Below the pieces are notes generated by a model. It saw only the letters and a program-made list of their open reading frames with translations, was not told the origin of the DNA and did not search any database. A DNA stretch of 64,000 bases from positions 1,860,001 through 1,924,000 of the forward strand of contig NZ_AP019721.1 in NCBI RefSeq assembly GCF_006742205.1, given 5' to 3'. Made by a program: the position numbers and the translations under genes. Source of the stretch: Staphylococcus epidermidis (GTDB lineage: Bacteria; Bacillota; Bacilli; Staphylococcales; Staphylococcaceae). Of this stretch, positions 22,489 to 32,371 are shown piece after piece. How positions within the stretch are numbered: the first letter of the stretch is position 1; each line of letters begins with the position of its first letter.

Positions 22489-23010
22489 TTATTTAAATTG
22501 ATAGTTAAATTCTTTAAATGGATAATATTTTAAACTGACATCTCCAATGATATCTTTCTTATCTATTAAACCATAGGTTCTTGAATCAGTATGTTTGTTA
22601 TTATTATCATTTAAAACAAAAAATGCTCCCGGTGGAATCGTATCACCATCAGAATTTTTAATTTCTCTTAATGTAATGTCTTTAATATGCCTATCTTTCA
22701 TATATGGTTCATTTACTTGTCTATCATCGATATTAATACGCTGCGATTTAATACTCACAGACTCACCAGGCTTTCCTATAATTCTGCTAAAATAGGTTTT
22801 GTTATTATGCCTGTACATGATTATATCACCACGTTGAATAAGGTCAAACGTGACTTTAATTTTATTAACTATTACTCTATCTCCCGTTTGCAAGGTCGGT
22901 GTCATGCTATTATTTGATATCACAGCGCCTACGATTATAAATGATTGAATGAATATTACAATAATAATTGCAAAAGTAAAGGAAATCAAATATTTAATCA
23001 AATGTTTCAT
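22489..23010 (-). CDS. spsA: Signal peptidase I homolog SpsA, catalytic lysine missing
   Basis: 173 residues with the same fold order as SpsB: an N-terminal membrane segment, NNSMTPTLQTGDRVIVN and YFSRIIGKPGE, then NDNNNKHTDSRTYG. The nucleophile serine of the SM.PTL box is kept, but the general-base lysine position (YVKR in SpsB) is Ser (YFSR). Staphylococcal SpsA is generally regarded as inactive. It lies between a TVP38-family gene (3-nt gap) and spsB (18-nt gap). Role unknown; a regulatory or substrate-binding partner of SpsB is possible. Confidence 0.9.
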   Translation of the reverse strand: MKHLIKYLISFTFAIIIVIFIQSFIIVGAVISNNSMTPTLQTGDRVIVNKIKVTFDLIQRGDIIMYRHNNKTYFSRIIGKPGESVSIKSQRINIDDRQVNEPYMKDRHIKDITLREIKNSDGDTIPPGAFFVLNDNNNKHTDSRTYGLIDKKDIIGDVSLKYYPFKEFNYQFK

Positions 23011-23013
23011 GTT

Positions 23014-23589
23014 TTACTCCTTGGTAGAACCCATAAAATACTTTTCTACCTTTTTGCTAATAAACCATAATACTACAAGTAACACTATCATAATAAGCGC
23101 TCTTAATGGATTAGTAAATATGGTGAAAATTTCTTTTCCCATTACTCCTAGAATAGTAATTGAAATCAATTTGGAAATAACTAATACAAAAAAATAATAT
23201 TTTATTTTGATGTGAGATAAGCTCGCAATAATATTTATTAATGTATTGGGTGTAAATGGAAAGCATAATAATACGAATAAAGGGATAAGCCCTTGTCTAT
23301 CTATGAAGCTAATTAGCCTTTGAACAGACTTTCTACTTTTTAATTTTTTCATTCTTATTGTATTCACAAATTTCTTACAGATAAGAAAGACAGTAAAAGT
23401 ACCTGAGACGATACCTAGCCAACTGATAATTATACCTGGAAACAATCCATACGCATGTATTAATAGCACGACGTACAAAGTGAGAGGCAACACAGGTACA
23501 ATGGCTCTTAAATAAAGCATGATGAACCCAGGAATATATCCGAATTGTCGAAATGCGTCAAACCATTCTTCTAACTGAGAAAGCGACAA
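23014..23589 (-). CDS. TVP38/TMEM64 (DedA-like) membrane protein
   Basis: 191 residues, about five hydrophobic segments, with the SNARE-associated/VTT pattern: [17 protein letters not shown], then [16 protein letters not shown] and [25 protein letters not shown]. Such proteins are linked to lipid scrambling in general; no specific role is established here. The start appears to be TTG at 23589 with AAAGGA about 9 nt upstream; a nearby ATG is out of frame. First gene of the cluster with spsA and spsB, which suggests a membrane or secretion link. Confidence 0.82.
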   Translation of the reverse strand: MSLSQLEEWFDAFRQFGYIPGFIMLYLRAIVPVLPLTLYVVLLIHAYGLFPGIIISWLGIVSGTFTVFLICKKFVNTIRMKKLKSRKSVQRLISFIDRQGLIPLFVLLCFPFTPNTLINIIASLSHIKIKYYFFVLVISKLISITILGVMGKEIFTIFTNPLRALIMIVLLVVLWFISKKVEKYFMGSTKE

Positions 23590-23857
23590 TACATCAAATC
23601 CTTTCTTAGGGTTGTATTACTTATTCATTATAGTTGTAAATGATATTTTTTGAAACATTAAAATTAGGTCAACAACATAAATCAGACTTAGGTAGGAATT
23701 AATAAATCTATATATTGATATCTAATTCATCAATTTTGTTATTCCATTCTTTATCGAAACTCTAATGAATTGAATATTTATTATTTCCTATCTGAATTTG
23801 ACTTCTTACTAATCTGACGTTAATCAATTTTCATTTACTCTTATTAATACACATAAT
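23590..23857. other. Gene-free stretch between TVP38 gene and pgi terminator
   Basis: AT-rich spacer of about 270 nt (331 nt to the pgi stop). It must contain the promoter for the TVP38-spsA-spsB cluster, but I see no convincing -35/-10 pair, palindrome or small ORF. Confidence 0.4.
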
Positions 23858-23892
23858 AAAAATGAGCCTAGATAATCCTAGGCTCATTTTTT
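23858..23892 (-). terminator. Terminator of pgi
   Basis: AAAAATGAGCCTAG / CTAGGCTCATTTTT, a 14-bp near-perfect stem with a short loop and a T-run on the minus strand, about 30 nt after the pgi stop. Confidence 0.9.
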
Positions 23893-23920
23893 AAGTTCAA
23901 TATTTAAGTTCAACTTGAAA

Positions 23921-25252
23921 TTATAAACGATTTTCTAATTCTTTTTTCTTATCTTCAAAGCCTGGTTTACCTAATAGTGCAAACATATTTTGTTTATAAG
24001 CTTCAACTCCAGGTTGATTAAATGGATTAACACCTAATTGATATCCACTCATTGCACAAGCTAATTCAAAGAAATAAACAACATATCCAAATGTTTCTTC
24101 ATCTAACTGAGGAATATTTACAACGATATTTGGAACGCCACCATCGGTATGTGCAAGTAATGTACCTTCAAATGCTTTAGTATTCACTTCATCGATTGAT
24201 TTGCCAGCAAGATAGTTCAGTCCGTCTAAATCATCTGCATCCTCTTCAATTTTGATATCATGTTTTGGATGGTTGACCTTAACCACTGTCTCGAATAAGA
24301 AACGACGGCCCTCTTGAACATATTGTCCTAAGGAATGTAAATCAGTTGTGTAATTCGCACTTGATGGATAAATACCTTTGAAATCTTTCCCTTCTGATTC
24401 ACCGTATAATTGTTTCCACCATTCGTTGAAATACTGCATAGACGGTTCGTAATTAATTAACATTTCAGTAGTATAACCTTTGCTATATAAAATATTTCGA
24501 ATAGTTGCATATTGATATGCGATATTTTGATCTAAATCATCAGAAGATAACTCTTCACGTGCCTTAGCCGCACCAATCATGATTGATTCAATATTGATAC
24601 CTGCAGTTGCAATTGGTAGTAATCCTACAGCTGTAAGAACAGAATAACGACCTCCCACATCATCAGGTACAACAAACGTTTCATAACCCTCATTGTCTGC
24701 TAATTGTTTAAGTGCACCTTTAGATTTATCTGTCGTTGCAAAAATACGTTTCTTAGCTTCATCTTTTCCATATTTTTCTTCAACCAATTGTTTAAATAAT
24801 CTAAATGCAACTGCTGGTTCTGTCGTAGTACCTGATTTTGAAATAACGTTAACTGAAAAATCTTTTCCTTGTAAATAATCAAGTAATTCTTTTGTATAAC
24901 TTGAGGATAAATGATTACCTACAAATACAATTTCAGGGTATTCCGTATTTGTTCTAAATGAAGATGTAAGCATCTCGATTGCAGCACGTGCACCTAAGTA
25001 TGAACCTCCAATACCGATAACAACAAGTACATCGGAATTTGATTTGATACGTTTAGATGCTTCGACGATTCTAGAAAATTCTTCTTTATCATAATCAACA
25101 GGTAAATCTAACCAACCTAAAAAGTCATTACCTGCTCCTGTACCTTTATGAATAGTTTGATGGATAGTTTTAACAATATCCTTTTGCTGATCTAGTTCAT
25201 GCTTATCAAAAAATTCTAAAGTTTTGCCATAGTCTAATTGAATGTGAGTCAT
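23921..25252 (-). CDS. pgi: Glucose-6-phosphate isomerase
   Basis: Cytoplasmic glycolytic enzyme interconverting glucose-6-phosphate and fructose-6-phosphate. 443 residues, the Firmicute length. PGI signature 1 is [14 protein letters not shown] near 200. The sugar-phosphate site is in [13 protein letters not shown] and [28 protein letters not shown], close to PGI signature 2, contains the C-terminal catalytic Lys. AGGAGG lies 7 nt before ATG. Monocistronic, divergent from argG. Confidence 0.97.
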
Positions 25253-25597
25253 CTTATTGCCTCCTGTTATAAGTACTTATACTAATTCTACTAAGTTTAG
25301 ATGCGCTATTCAATTCTCAAGGCTAACTTATCACAGGAAAATTATTTTTTATGTAACCTTTCATTCATAAAAAAAGTTATTTTTAATATCAAAGGTCACA
25401 CCACCACTTTCGATATACAATTTACAGAAATTTTAAAATATATATAAAAGCCTTTATAACAGTATTTCAAACAAAATATCTAAATATAATCAGATTTAAA
25501 AATGAATATTTATGTAAAATAATGGTTTTATTTTCATTATCAATCTGATATGATAGATGCATATTAATAATCATAAAAAATTATTTGAGGTGTAAAT
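25253..25597. other. Divergent pgi-argG control region
   Basis: 345 nt between two divergent starts. A possible argG -10 TATGAT is at 25549-25554 with only a weak -35 (TTTTAT, 25526-25531). AATTTACAGAAATTT at 25419-25433 matches the CodY consensus at 13 of 15. TGAATATTTATGTA near 25503 and TGCATATTAATAATCA near 25557 look like degenerate ARG boxes (TGAATwwwwATTCA). All are candidates only. Confidence 0.4.
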
Positions 25598-26803
25598 ATG
25601 AAAGATAAAATCGTTTTAGCATATTCAGGTGGTTTAGATACAAGCGTTGCAGTTCAATGGCTTATTGATAAAGGATATGATGTAGTTGCTTGTTGTCTTG
25701 ACGTAGGCGAAGGCAAAGATTTAGACGTTGTATATCAAAAAGCTTTAGATATGGGTGCAGTCGAATGTCATATTATTGATGCAACTAAAGAATTTAGTGA
25801 TGATTATGTAAGTTATGCTATTAAAGGAAATTTAATGTATGAAAATGCATATCCTCTAGTTTCAGCATTATCACGTCCACTCATCGCGAAAAAACTGGTT
25901 GAAATTGCTGAAAAAACAAATTCTATTGGTATTGCGCATGGATGTACTGGTAAAGGTAATGATCAAGTACGTTTCGAAGTGGCAATCAAAGCTTTAAATC
26001 CTAAGTTAAAAGCATTTGCACCTGTTCGTGAATGGGCTTGGAGCAGAGAAGAAGAAATTGATTACGCAATCAAACATAATATTCCTGTTTCAATCAATTA
26101 TGACTCGCCATACTCAATTGACCAAAACTTATGGGGGAGAGCTAATGAATGTGGTATTTTAGAAGATCCGTATGCCGCACCTCCGGAAGATGCATTTGAT
26201 TTAACTACACCTTTAGAAGAAACTCCAGACAATGCAGACGAAATTATCCTTACATTTAAACAAGGTATTCCAGTACAAGTTGATGGCAAAGATTATCAAT
26301 TAGATGACCTTATTCTTTACTTGAATCAACTTGCTGGCAAACACGGTATTGGTAGAATCGATCATGTTGAAAACAGAATGGTCGGGATAAAATCGAGAGA
26401 GATTTATGAAACACCTGGTGCGGAAGTTATTTTAAAAGCACACAAAGCACTAGAAACAATTACATTAACTAAAGACGTAGCGCACTTTAAGCCTGTCATT
26501 GAAAAACAATTTTCAGAACAAATATACAATGGTTTGTGGTTCTCACCATTAACAGATAGTTTAAAACTCTTTATCGATAGTACTCAACAATATGTTGAGG
26601 GAGATGTGAGAATTAAATTATTTAAAGGGAACGCTATTGTCAATGGCAGACAATCTCCTTACACTTTATACGATGAAAAATTAGCTACTTATACAAAAGA
26701 AGATGCCTTCAATCAAGAATCAGCAGTAGGTTTCATTGATATTTATGGTTTACCTACACAAGTTAATGCATTACTTCACGGGGGGTATAGTAATGAGCAA
26801 TAA
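25598..26803 (+). CDS. argG: Argininosuccinate synthase
   Basis: Joins citrulline and aspartate using ATP, the penultimate step of arginine synthesis. 401 residues. The ATP pyrophosphatase loop AYSGGLDTS spans residues 8-16. [14 protein letters not shown] holds the citrulline/aspartate site, and [10 protein letters not shown] and [12 protein letters not shown] are family blocks. TGAGGTG lies 6 nt before ATG. Its last codons overlap argH by 11 nt, so the two genes are translationally coupled. Confidence 0.97.
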   Translation: MKDKIVLAYSGGLDTSVAVQWLIDKGYDVVACCLDVGEGKDLDVVYQKALDMGAVECHIIDATKEFSDDYVSYAIKGNLMYENAYPLVSALSRPLIAKKLVEIAEKTNSIGIAHGCTGKGNDQVRFEVAIKALNPKLKAFAPVREWAWSREEEIDYAIKHNIPVSINYDSPYSIDQNLWGRANECGILEDPYAAPPEDAFDLTTPLEETPDNADEIILTFKQGIPVQVDGKDYQLDDLILYLNQLAGKHGIGRIDHVENRMVGIKSREIYETPGAEVILKAHKALETITLTKDVAHFKPVIEKQFSEQIYNGLWFSPLTDSLKLFIDSTQQYVEGDVRIKLFKGNAIVNGRQSPYTLYDEKLATYTKEDAFNQESAVGFIDIYGLPTQVNALLHGGYSNEQ

Positions 26804-28184
26804 AGCTTGGGGTGGCAGATTTGAAACTCAACCCGAAGAATGGGTTGATGATTTCAATGCGTCAATTGATTTTGATAAAAATTTAATTAAACAAGATGTT
26901 CAAGGTAGTATTGCACATGCAACTATGCTCGCTAAACAACATATTATTACAGATGATGAAGCTCAATCCATCATTAATGAGCTTAAAAATATTCAAAGTG
27001 ACTTTGAAGAAGGTAAACTTAAATTTAAAGCTTCTCTCGAAGATATTCATCTTAATATTGAGCACGAGCTTATTCAACGTATTGGCGAAGCTGGTGGAAA
27101 ACTGCATACTGGTCGTAGCCGTAATGATCAAGTTGCCACAGATATGCATTTGTATACTAAAGAACAAGTTCAATACATTATTGAACTTATAGCGTCGTTT
27201 CAAGAAACAATTGTACAATTAGCAGACCAGCACGTTGACACAATTATGCCTGGATACACGCATTTACAACGTGCACAACCCATCTCGTTCGCACATCATA
27301 TTATGACTTACTTTTGGATGTTAGAAAGAGACAAAGGTAGATTCATGGATAGTCTTAAACGTATAGATATCTCACCATTAGGTGCTGCAGCTTTAAGTGG
27401 AACTACACACCCTATAGATAGACATCTGACTCAAGAACTTCTAGGATTTGCAAATCTGTATGAAAATAGTTTAGATGCTGTCAGTGATCGTGACTATATC
27501 GTTGAAACATTGCATCATATTTCACTCACTATGGTACATCTATCACGTTTTGCAGAAGAAATCATTTTTTGGTCGACTGATGAGGCAAAATTTATCACTT
27601 TATCAGATGCGTTTTCTACTGGCTCATCTATTATGCCACAAAAGAAAAACCCTGATATGGCTGAACTAATAAGAGGAAAAGTCGGACGTACTACAGGACA
27701 CTTGATGAGTATGTTAGTAACACTTAAAGGCTTACCATTAGCTTATAATAAAGACATGCAAGAAGATAAAGAAGGTTTATTTGATGCTGTACACACACTT
27801 AAAGGATCTCTTAGAATCTTCGAAGGTATGGTTGCATCTATGAAAGTTAATTCAAACCGTTTAAATCAAACAGTAAAAAATGACTTTTCAAATGCAACAG
27901 AATTAGCAGACTATTTAGTCAGTAAAAGTGTACCTTTTAGAACCGCTCATGAAATCGTTGGTAAAATCGTATTAAATTGTATTCATAAAGGTATATACCT
28001 ATTAGACGTACCTTTAAGCGAATATCAAGAACATCATGAGAATATTGAGGAAGATATATATGATTATTTAACACCTGAAAATTGTCTCAAGCGTCGTCAA
28101 AGCTATGGTTCAACTGGTCAAGAATCAGTAAAACATCAACTAAAAGTCGCAAAAGCATTATTAAAAGACAACGAATCAAAATAG
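26793..28184 (+). CDS. argH: Argininosuccinate lyase
   Basis: Cleaves argininosuccinate to arginine and fumarate. 463 residues from ATG at 26793 ([11 protein letters not shown], the family start); the open frame extends 19 codons upstream inside argG but without family similarity, and GGGGGG lies 7 nt before 26793. The fumarase/lyase signature [12 protein letters not shown], with the catalytic serine in the flexible loop, is near residue 280. [13 protein letters not shown] and TLQ/HLQRAQP substrate loops are present. Together with argG it completes citrulline-to-arginine conversion. Confidence 0.97.
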   Translation: MSNKAWGGRFETQPEEWVDDFNASIDFDKNLIKQDVQGSIAHATMLAKQHIITDDEAQSIINELKNIQSDFEEGKLKFKASLEDIHLNIEHELIQRIGEAGGKLHTGRSRNDQVATDMHLYTKEQVQYIIELIASFQETIVQLADQHVDTIMPGYTHLQRAQPISFAHHIMTYFWMLERDKGRFMDSLKRIDISPLGAAALSGTTHPIDRHLTQELLGFANLYENSLDAVSDRDYIVETLHHISLTMVHLSRFAEEIIFWSTDEAKFITLSDAFSTGSSIMPQKKNPDMAELIRGKVGRTTGHLMSMLVTLKGLPLAYNKDMQEDKEGLFDAVHTLKGSLRIFEGMVASMKVNSNRLNQTVKNDFSNATELADYLVSKSVPFRTAHEIVGKIVLNCIHKGIYLLDVPLSEYQEHHENIEEDIYDYLTPENCLKRRQSYGSTGQESVKHQLKVAKALLKDNESK

Positions 28185-28287
28185 TTATTAAAAATAATAG
28201 CCATCTAAAATTACAAAAATTTAATTTTGTATTAAGTTATCAAAGTTTATATAAAAAAAATGTAAAATTTCCTTTCATCCTTTCAAA

Positions 28288-28315
28288 TTGATGTACGTTT
28301 AAGTAGACATACTAT
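28288..28315 (+). promoter_or_regulatory. Putative sigma-A promoter of glpQ
   Basis: -35 TTGATG (28288-28293), 16-nt spacer, -10 TACTAT (28310-28315), about 19 nt before the glpQ start, so the leader would be short. Confidence 0.5.
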
Positions 28316-28333
28316 TTTTGAAAGGATGTTTTT

Positions 28334-29383
28334 ATGTTTAAATCTAAGAAAATAATCATTTCAACTTTATCTACCGTTACACTGGGTTTAGCTAGTTTAA
28401 GTTCCCCTTCGATAGCTGAAACTTCGAACCACTCTCCAGCACCAAACCAATCAGAGAAATCGATACAACAACAAACAAATATTCCATCTAATATGAATCA
28501 ATCATCAGCTAAAACATTTAAACGACAAGCTGAATCAGACTCAGTAAGTGGTAAAACAAACGATACTCATAATCATTGGACTAAAAATTTAACTGGAGAG
28601 AAATTTACAACCATTGCACATCGTGGCGCAAGTGGTTACGCCCCAGAACATACTTTTGAAGCATATGATAAAAGTCATAATGAATTAGGAGCATCTTATA
28701 TAGAAATCGATTTACAACGTACTAAAGATGGTCACTTGGTTGCTATGCATGACGAAAAGGTCAATCGTACAACTAATGGCCATGGACGTGTCGACCAACT
28801 TACTTTAAAAGAGTTAAAACAACTTGATGCAGGAAGCTGGTTTAATCGAAAGCACCCTGAATATGCCAAAAATAAATATAAAAATGCTAAAGTTCCTACT
28901 TTAGACGAAATTTTAAATCGCTATGGCAAAAATGCAAACTATTATATTGAAACTAAATCGCCAGATGTTTATCCTGGCATGGAAAAACAATTATTAGATA
29001 CATTAGATAAACATGACTTGTTAACACAAAAATCACTTAAACATGGACATGTGATGATTCAATCATTTTCAGGGCGTAGTTTAGAAAAGGTACATCACAT
29101 GAACGCCAATATACCACTTATTAGACTAATGAATAAATTTGAACTTAAAAAAGCTACTAATCAAGATTTAAAAAATATTAAATCTTATGCCACTGGAGTA
29201 GGTCCTGAATACACAGATTTAAATATTAAGAACACAAGACATTTAAAAAATTTAGGATTTTTAGTTCATCCTTATACAGTTGATGATGAAAATCAAATGA
29301 GAAACTTAAATCAATATGGTGTTGATGGTGTATTCACTAATTTTGCTGATAGATATAAAAAAGTTTCAGAAACACAACAATAA
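28334..29383 (+). CDS. glpQ: Secreted glycerophosphodiester phosphodiesterase
   Basis: Hydrolyses glycerophosphodiesters outside the cell, supplying glycerol-3-phosphate; S. aureus GlpQ acts on deacylated phospholipids. 349 residues. Signal peptide 1-28 (KSKK, hydrophobic core, SIA|E). Then a roughly 60-residue Ser/Asn/Gln-rich linker, then the GDPD barrel: TIAHRGASGYAPEHTFEAY (catalytic His/Arg), EIDLQRTKDG (metal Glu/Asp), AMHDE (second catalytic His). It is about 40 residues longer than the S. aureus protein (309 as I recall), all in the linker. GAAAGGATG lies before ATG. Confidence 0.93.
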   Translation: MFKSKKIIISTLSTVTLGLASLSSPSIAETSNHSPAPNQSEKSIQQQTNIPSNMNQSSAKTFKRQAESDSVSGKTNDTHNHWTKNLTGEKFTTIAHRGASGYAPEHTFEAYDKSHNELGASYIEIDLQRTKDGHLVAMHDEKVNRTTNGHGRVDQLTLKELKQLDAGSWFNRKHPEYAKNKYKNAKVPTLDEILNRYGKNANYYIETKSPDVYPGMEKQLLDTLDKHDLLTQKSLKHGHVMIQSFSGRSLEKVHHMNANIPLIRLMNKFELKKATNQDLKNIKSYATGVGPEYTDLNIKNTRHLKNLGFLVHPYTVDDENQMRNLNQYGVDGVFTNFADRYKKVSETQQ

Positions 29384-29507
29384 AATATTAGCGTTGAGTT
29401 GAACTGACTTCATATTGATTTTATAGTCGCATTTTACTTACAAACATTTGAGAAAGTATTACTTTTAACATTAACTCACAATTAATAAAATTATCAATTG
29501 CATAAAC

Positions 29508-29556
29508 ATGATAGAAACCCTAAGACTATCATCTGATGTCTTAGGGTTTCTATCAT
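29508..29556. terminator. Bidirectional terminator between glpQ and gudB
   Basis: A perfect 19-bp stem: the arm at 29508-29526 is the exact reverse complement of 29538-29556, with an 11-nt loop. The genes are convergent. The T-run is weak on both strands, but the stem is exceptionally long. Confidence 0.8.
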
Positions 29557-29574
29557 ATACTTATAATATTTTTC

Positions 29575-30819
29575 TTATGCCCAACCTCTATATCTTGCTG
29601 CTTCAGCAGTACGTTTAATACCTACTATATATGCTGCTAATCTCATATCAATTTTTCTATTTTGTGACAATTCATAAATCGTATCAAATGCTGTTACTAA
29701 CTTCTCACGTAGTTTGTCATTGACTTCTTCTTCAGTCCAATAATAACCTTGATTATTTTGTACCCACTCGAAATAAGATACAGTCACACCTCCTGCACTT
29801 GCAAGTACATCCGGCACTAGTAATATATCTCTTTCTGTTAAAATACGTGTTGCTTCAGGCGTCGTAGGGCCATTAGCAGCTTCAACAACAATGCTTGCTT
29901 TAATATCGTGCGCATTATCTTCAGTGATTTGATTGGAAATTGCAGCAGGAACAAGGATGTCACAATCCAATTCGAATAATTCTTTGTTAGAAATTGTATC
30001 TTCGAATAGATTTGTAACTGTACCGAAGCTATCACGTCGATCTAATAAATAATCTATATCAAGTCCATTAGGGTCATGTAAGGCTCCATATGCATCACTT
30101 ATACCAACTACTTTAGCACCTAAATCGTATAAGAATTTAGCTAAGAAACTACCTGCATTGCCGAAACCTTGAATCACAATTTTGGCATCTTTAATATCCA
30201 TGCCACGACGTTTTGCCGCTTGTTCAATTGCAATGACTACACCTAAAGCTGTAGAGCGATCACGTCCTTGAGATCCACCTAATACAATAGGTTTGCCTGT
30301 TATAAAACCTGGCGAATTAAATTTATCTAATGCACTATACTCATCCATCATCCAAGCCATAATTTGAGAGTTTGTAAAAACGTCTGGTGCTGGAATATCT
30401 TTGTTAGGTCCAACAAATTGAGATATAGCTCTTACATACCCTCGAGATAGACGCTCAACTTCGTGTATACTCATTTGACGTGGATCACAAACAATACCGC
30501 CTTTACCCCCACCATAAGGTAAATTAACAATGCCACATTTTAAAGTCATCCACATTGATAATGCCTTCACTTCTTCTTCATCAACTTCTGGATGGAAACG
30601 AACGCCACCTTTAGTAGGGCCAACTGCATCATTATGTTGTGCACGGTATCCAGTAAATGTTTTAACTGTCCCATCGTCCATTCGTACTGGAATGCGCACT
30701 TGTAAAAATCTAATTGGTTCTTTTATAAGGTCATACATACCATCATCAAAGCCCAACTTGTGTAATGCTTCTTTAATAATCCCTTGAGTGGAAGTTACTA
30801 AATTATTATTCTCAGTCAT
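29575..30819 (-). CDS. gudB: NAD-specific glutamate dehydrogenase
   Basis: Oxidative deamination of glutamate to 2-oxoglutarate, linking amino-acid catabolism to the TCA cycle. 414 residues. Substrate-binding domain with catalytic lysine in LPYGGGKGGIVCDP, then the Rossmann domain with IQGFGNAGSFLAK near 220 and AANGPTTPEA. ATG at 30819 has AGAGGCG upstream. It lies 108 nt downstream of rocD on the same strand: RocD feeds glutamate semialdehyde and GudB consumes the resulting glutamate. A perfect cre site lies just upstream, pointing to glucose repression by CcpA. Confidence 0.97.
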   Translation of the reverse strand: MTENNNLVTSTQGIIKEALHKLGFDDGMYDLIKEPIRFLQVRIPVRMDDGTVKTFTGYRAQHNDAVGPTKGGVRFHPEVDEEEVKALSMWMTLKCGIVNLPYGGGKGGIVCDPRQMSIHEVERLSRGYVRAISQFVGPNKDIPAPDVFTNSQIMAWMMDEYSALDKFNSPGFITGKPIVLGGSQGRDRSTALGVVIAIEQAAKRRGMDIKDAKIVIQGFGNAGSFLAKFLYDLGAKVVGISDAYGALHDPNGLDIDYLLDRRDSFGTVTNLFEDTISNKELFELDCDILVPAAISNQITEDNAHDIKASIVVEAANGPTTPEATRILTERDILLVPDVLASAGGVTVSYFEWVQNNQGYYWTEEEVNDKLREKLVTAFDTIYELSQNRKIDMRLAAYIVGIKRTAEAARYRGWA

Positions 30820-30845
30820 GATCCTATTCGCCTCTTTTTACTAAA

Positions 30846-30860
30846 TGATTTCGCTTTCAT
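30846..30860 (-). promoter_or_regulatory. CcpA cre site upstream of gudB
   Basis: Minus strand ATGAAAGCGAAATCA matches the cre consensus WTGNAANCGNWNNCW at every fixed position. It lies 27 nt before the gudB start and downstream of a possible -10 (TACAAT), a roadblock or repressing position. Glucose repression of staphylococcal gudB fits known physiology; binding here is inferred. Confidence 0.75.
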
Positions 30861-30927
30861 TCGTAATTGTAACACAATTGAAAGCATTTTAAAGATTTTC
30901 TAAATTAATTGTTACAACTATTTGAAC

Positions 30928-32118
30928 CTATGCAAATACACTCTTAATCTTCTCTAAAGCCATGTCTAACTCTTCTTTCGTTATCACTAATGGAGGTGCA
31001 AATCTAATAACGGTGTCGTGAGTTTCTTTACATAATAATCCTTGTTCTTTCAAAGCTTCACAATATGGTCTGGCACTTTCATGTAATTCAATACCGATAA
31101 ATAATCCTCGTCCCCTAACTTCTTTAATAGATGGATGCTCAATTTTTTTCAATTCAGACTTAAAATATTCTCCTAATTCTAATGAACGACCAGGTAAATC
31201 CTCGTCAATAATGACATCTATAGCTGCAATAGAAACTGCACACGCTAGTGGATTTCCACCAAATGTAGAACCATGTGAGCCAGGAGTAAATACATCTAAT
31301 ACCTCATTATCTGCAAGAACTACCGAGATAGGAAATACCCCTCCACCTAACGCTTTTCCTAAAATATAAACATCCGGTTTTACATAATCCCAATCCGTTG
31401 CAAATAATTTTCCTGAACGTCCTAATCCTGCTTGAATTTCATCAGCAATAAATAAAATTTGATGTTCATCACATAATTCTCTAATTGTTTTCAAATATCC
31501 TTCTGGTGGTACGTTAATCCCTGCTTCTCCCTGTATAGGTTCTACTAAAATTGCTGCTGTATTTTTATTAATTGCTGCTTTTAATTGATTAAAGTCACCA
31601 AACTCAACTTTTCGAAAGCCATCTAACAATGGACCATAGCCTCGTTGATACTCAGCTTCTGAAGACAATGATACTGGTGCCATCGTACGTCCATGGAAAT
31701 TACCATTAAAAGCGATAATTTCAGCTTTGTTCGGCTCAATACCCTTAACATCATAAGCCCAACGACGAGCAGCTTTTAAAGCTGTTTCAACCGCTTCTGC
31801 TCCCGTATTCATAGGCAATGCTTTGTCTTTACCTGCGAGTTTACATATTTTCTCATACCATTGACCCAAATTATCACTATGAAAAGCACGTGATACTAAA
31901 GTGACTTTATCTGCTTGATCTTTCAATGCTTGAATAATTCTTGGGTGTCGATGACCTTGATTCACTGCCGAGTAGGCCGAAAGCATATCCATATACGTGT
32001 TACCTTCCGGATCTTTCACCCATACACCCTCTGCTTCAGAAATAACAATTGGAAGTGGAACGTAGTTATGCGCCCCATAGTGATTTGTTAAGTTAATAAT
32101 TTTTTCAGATTGAGTCAT
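30928..32118 (-). CDS. rocD: Ornithine aminotransferase
   Basis: PLP enzyme converting ornithine and 2-oxoglutarate to glutamate-5-semialdehyde and glutamate. 396 residues, class III aminotransferase. PLP-binding Lys is in [13 protein letters not shown]; the aspartate pairing with the ring is in [26 protein letters not shown] is the phosphate loop. AAGGGGAG lies 7 nt before ATG. Followed by gudB. In staphylococci rocD also works in the proline-to-ornithine direction for arginine supply. A cre-like palindrome is 165 nt upstream. Confidence 0.96.
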   Translation of the reverse strand: MTQSEKIINLTNHYGAHNYVPLPIVISEAEGVWVKDPEGNTYMDMLSAYSAVNQGHRHPRIIQALKDQADKVTLVSRAFHSDNLGQWYEKICKLAGKDKALPMNTGAEAVETALKAARRWAYDVKGIEPNKAEIIAFNGNFHGRTMAPVSLSSEAEYQRGYGPLLDGFRKVEFGDFNQLKAAINKNTAAILVEPIQGEAGINVPPEGYLKTIRELCDEHQILFIADEIQAGLGRSGKLFATDWDYVKPDVYILGKALGGGVFPISVVLADNEVLDVFTPGSHGSTFGGNPLACAVSIAAIDVIIDEDLPGRSLELGEYFKSELKKIEHPSIKEVRGRGLFIGIELHESARPYCEALKEQGLLCKETHDTVIRFAPPLVITKEELDMALEKIKSVFA

Positions 32119-32283
32119 AAAATCTCCCCTTCGTTTTCGAATAAAAACTTATTAACAATATCATAACTGATTTCTATCGACTCTCAAACTTATTTTTTAA
32201 TATAACAATAAAATGAATCAATATCGTCATAATCGAAAAATTGAATTGTATGAAACAGACTAAATCTTGATGCAAAACATATA

Positions 32284-32297
32284 TGTAAGCCCTTACA
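32284..32297. promoter_or_regulatory. cre-like palindrome upstream of rocD
   Basis: TGTAAGCCCTTACA: symmetric arms TGTAAG/CTTACA as in the strong cre TGTAANCGNTTACA, but the central CG is CC. CcpA normally needs CG, so this may be a weakened cre or another dimeric operator. It lies between rocD and the IS remnant. Confidence 0.35.
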
Positions 32298-32371
32298 TTT
32301 ATAATGACATAACGACTCTATCATTGACAAGTTATATCGCTAATAAACAATTAATTTCAATAAAATAAAAA

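Noticed and set aside
26736..26792. 19-codon upstream extension of argH
   Set aside because: It lies wholly in argG, lacks family similarity, and the ATG at 26793 has the better ribosome site.
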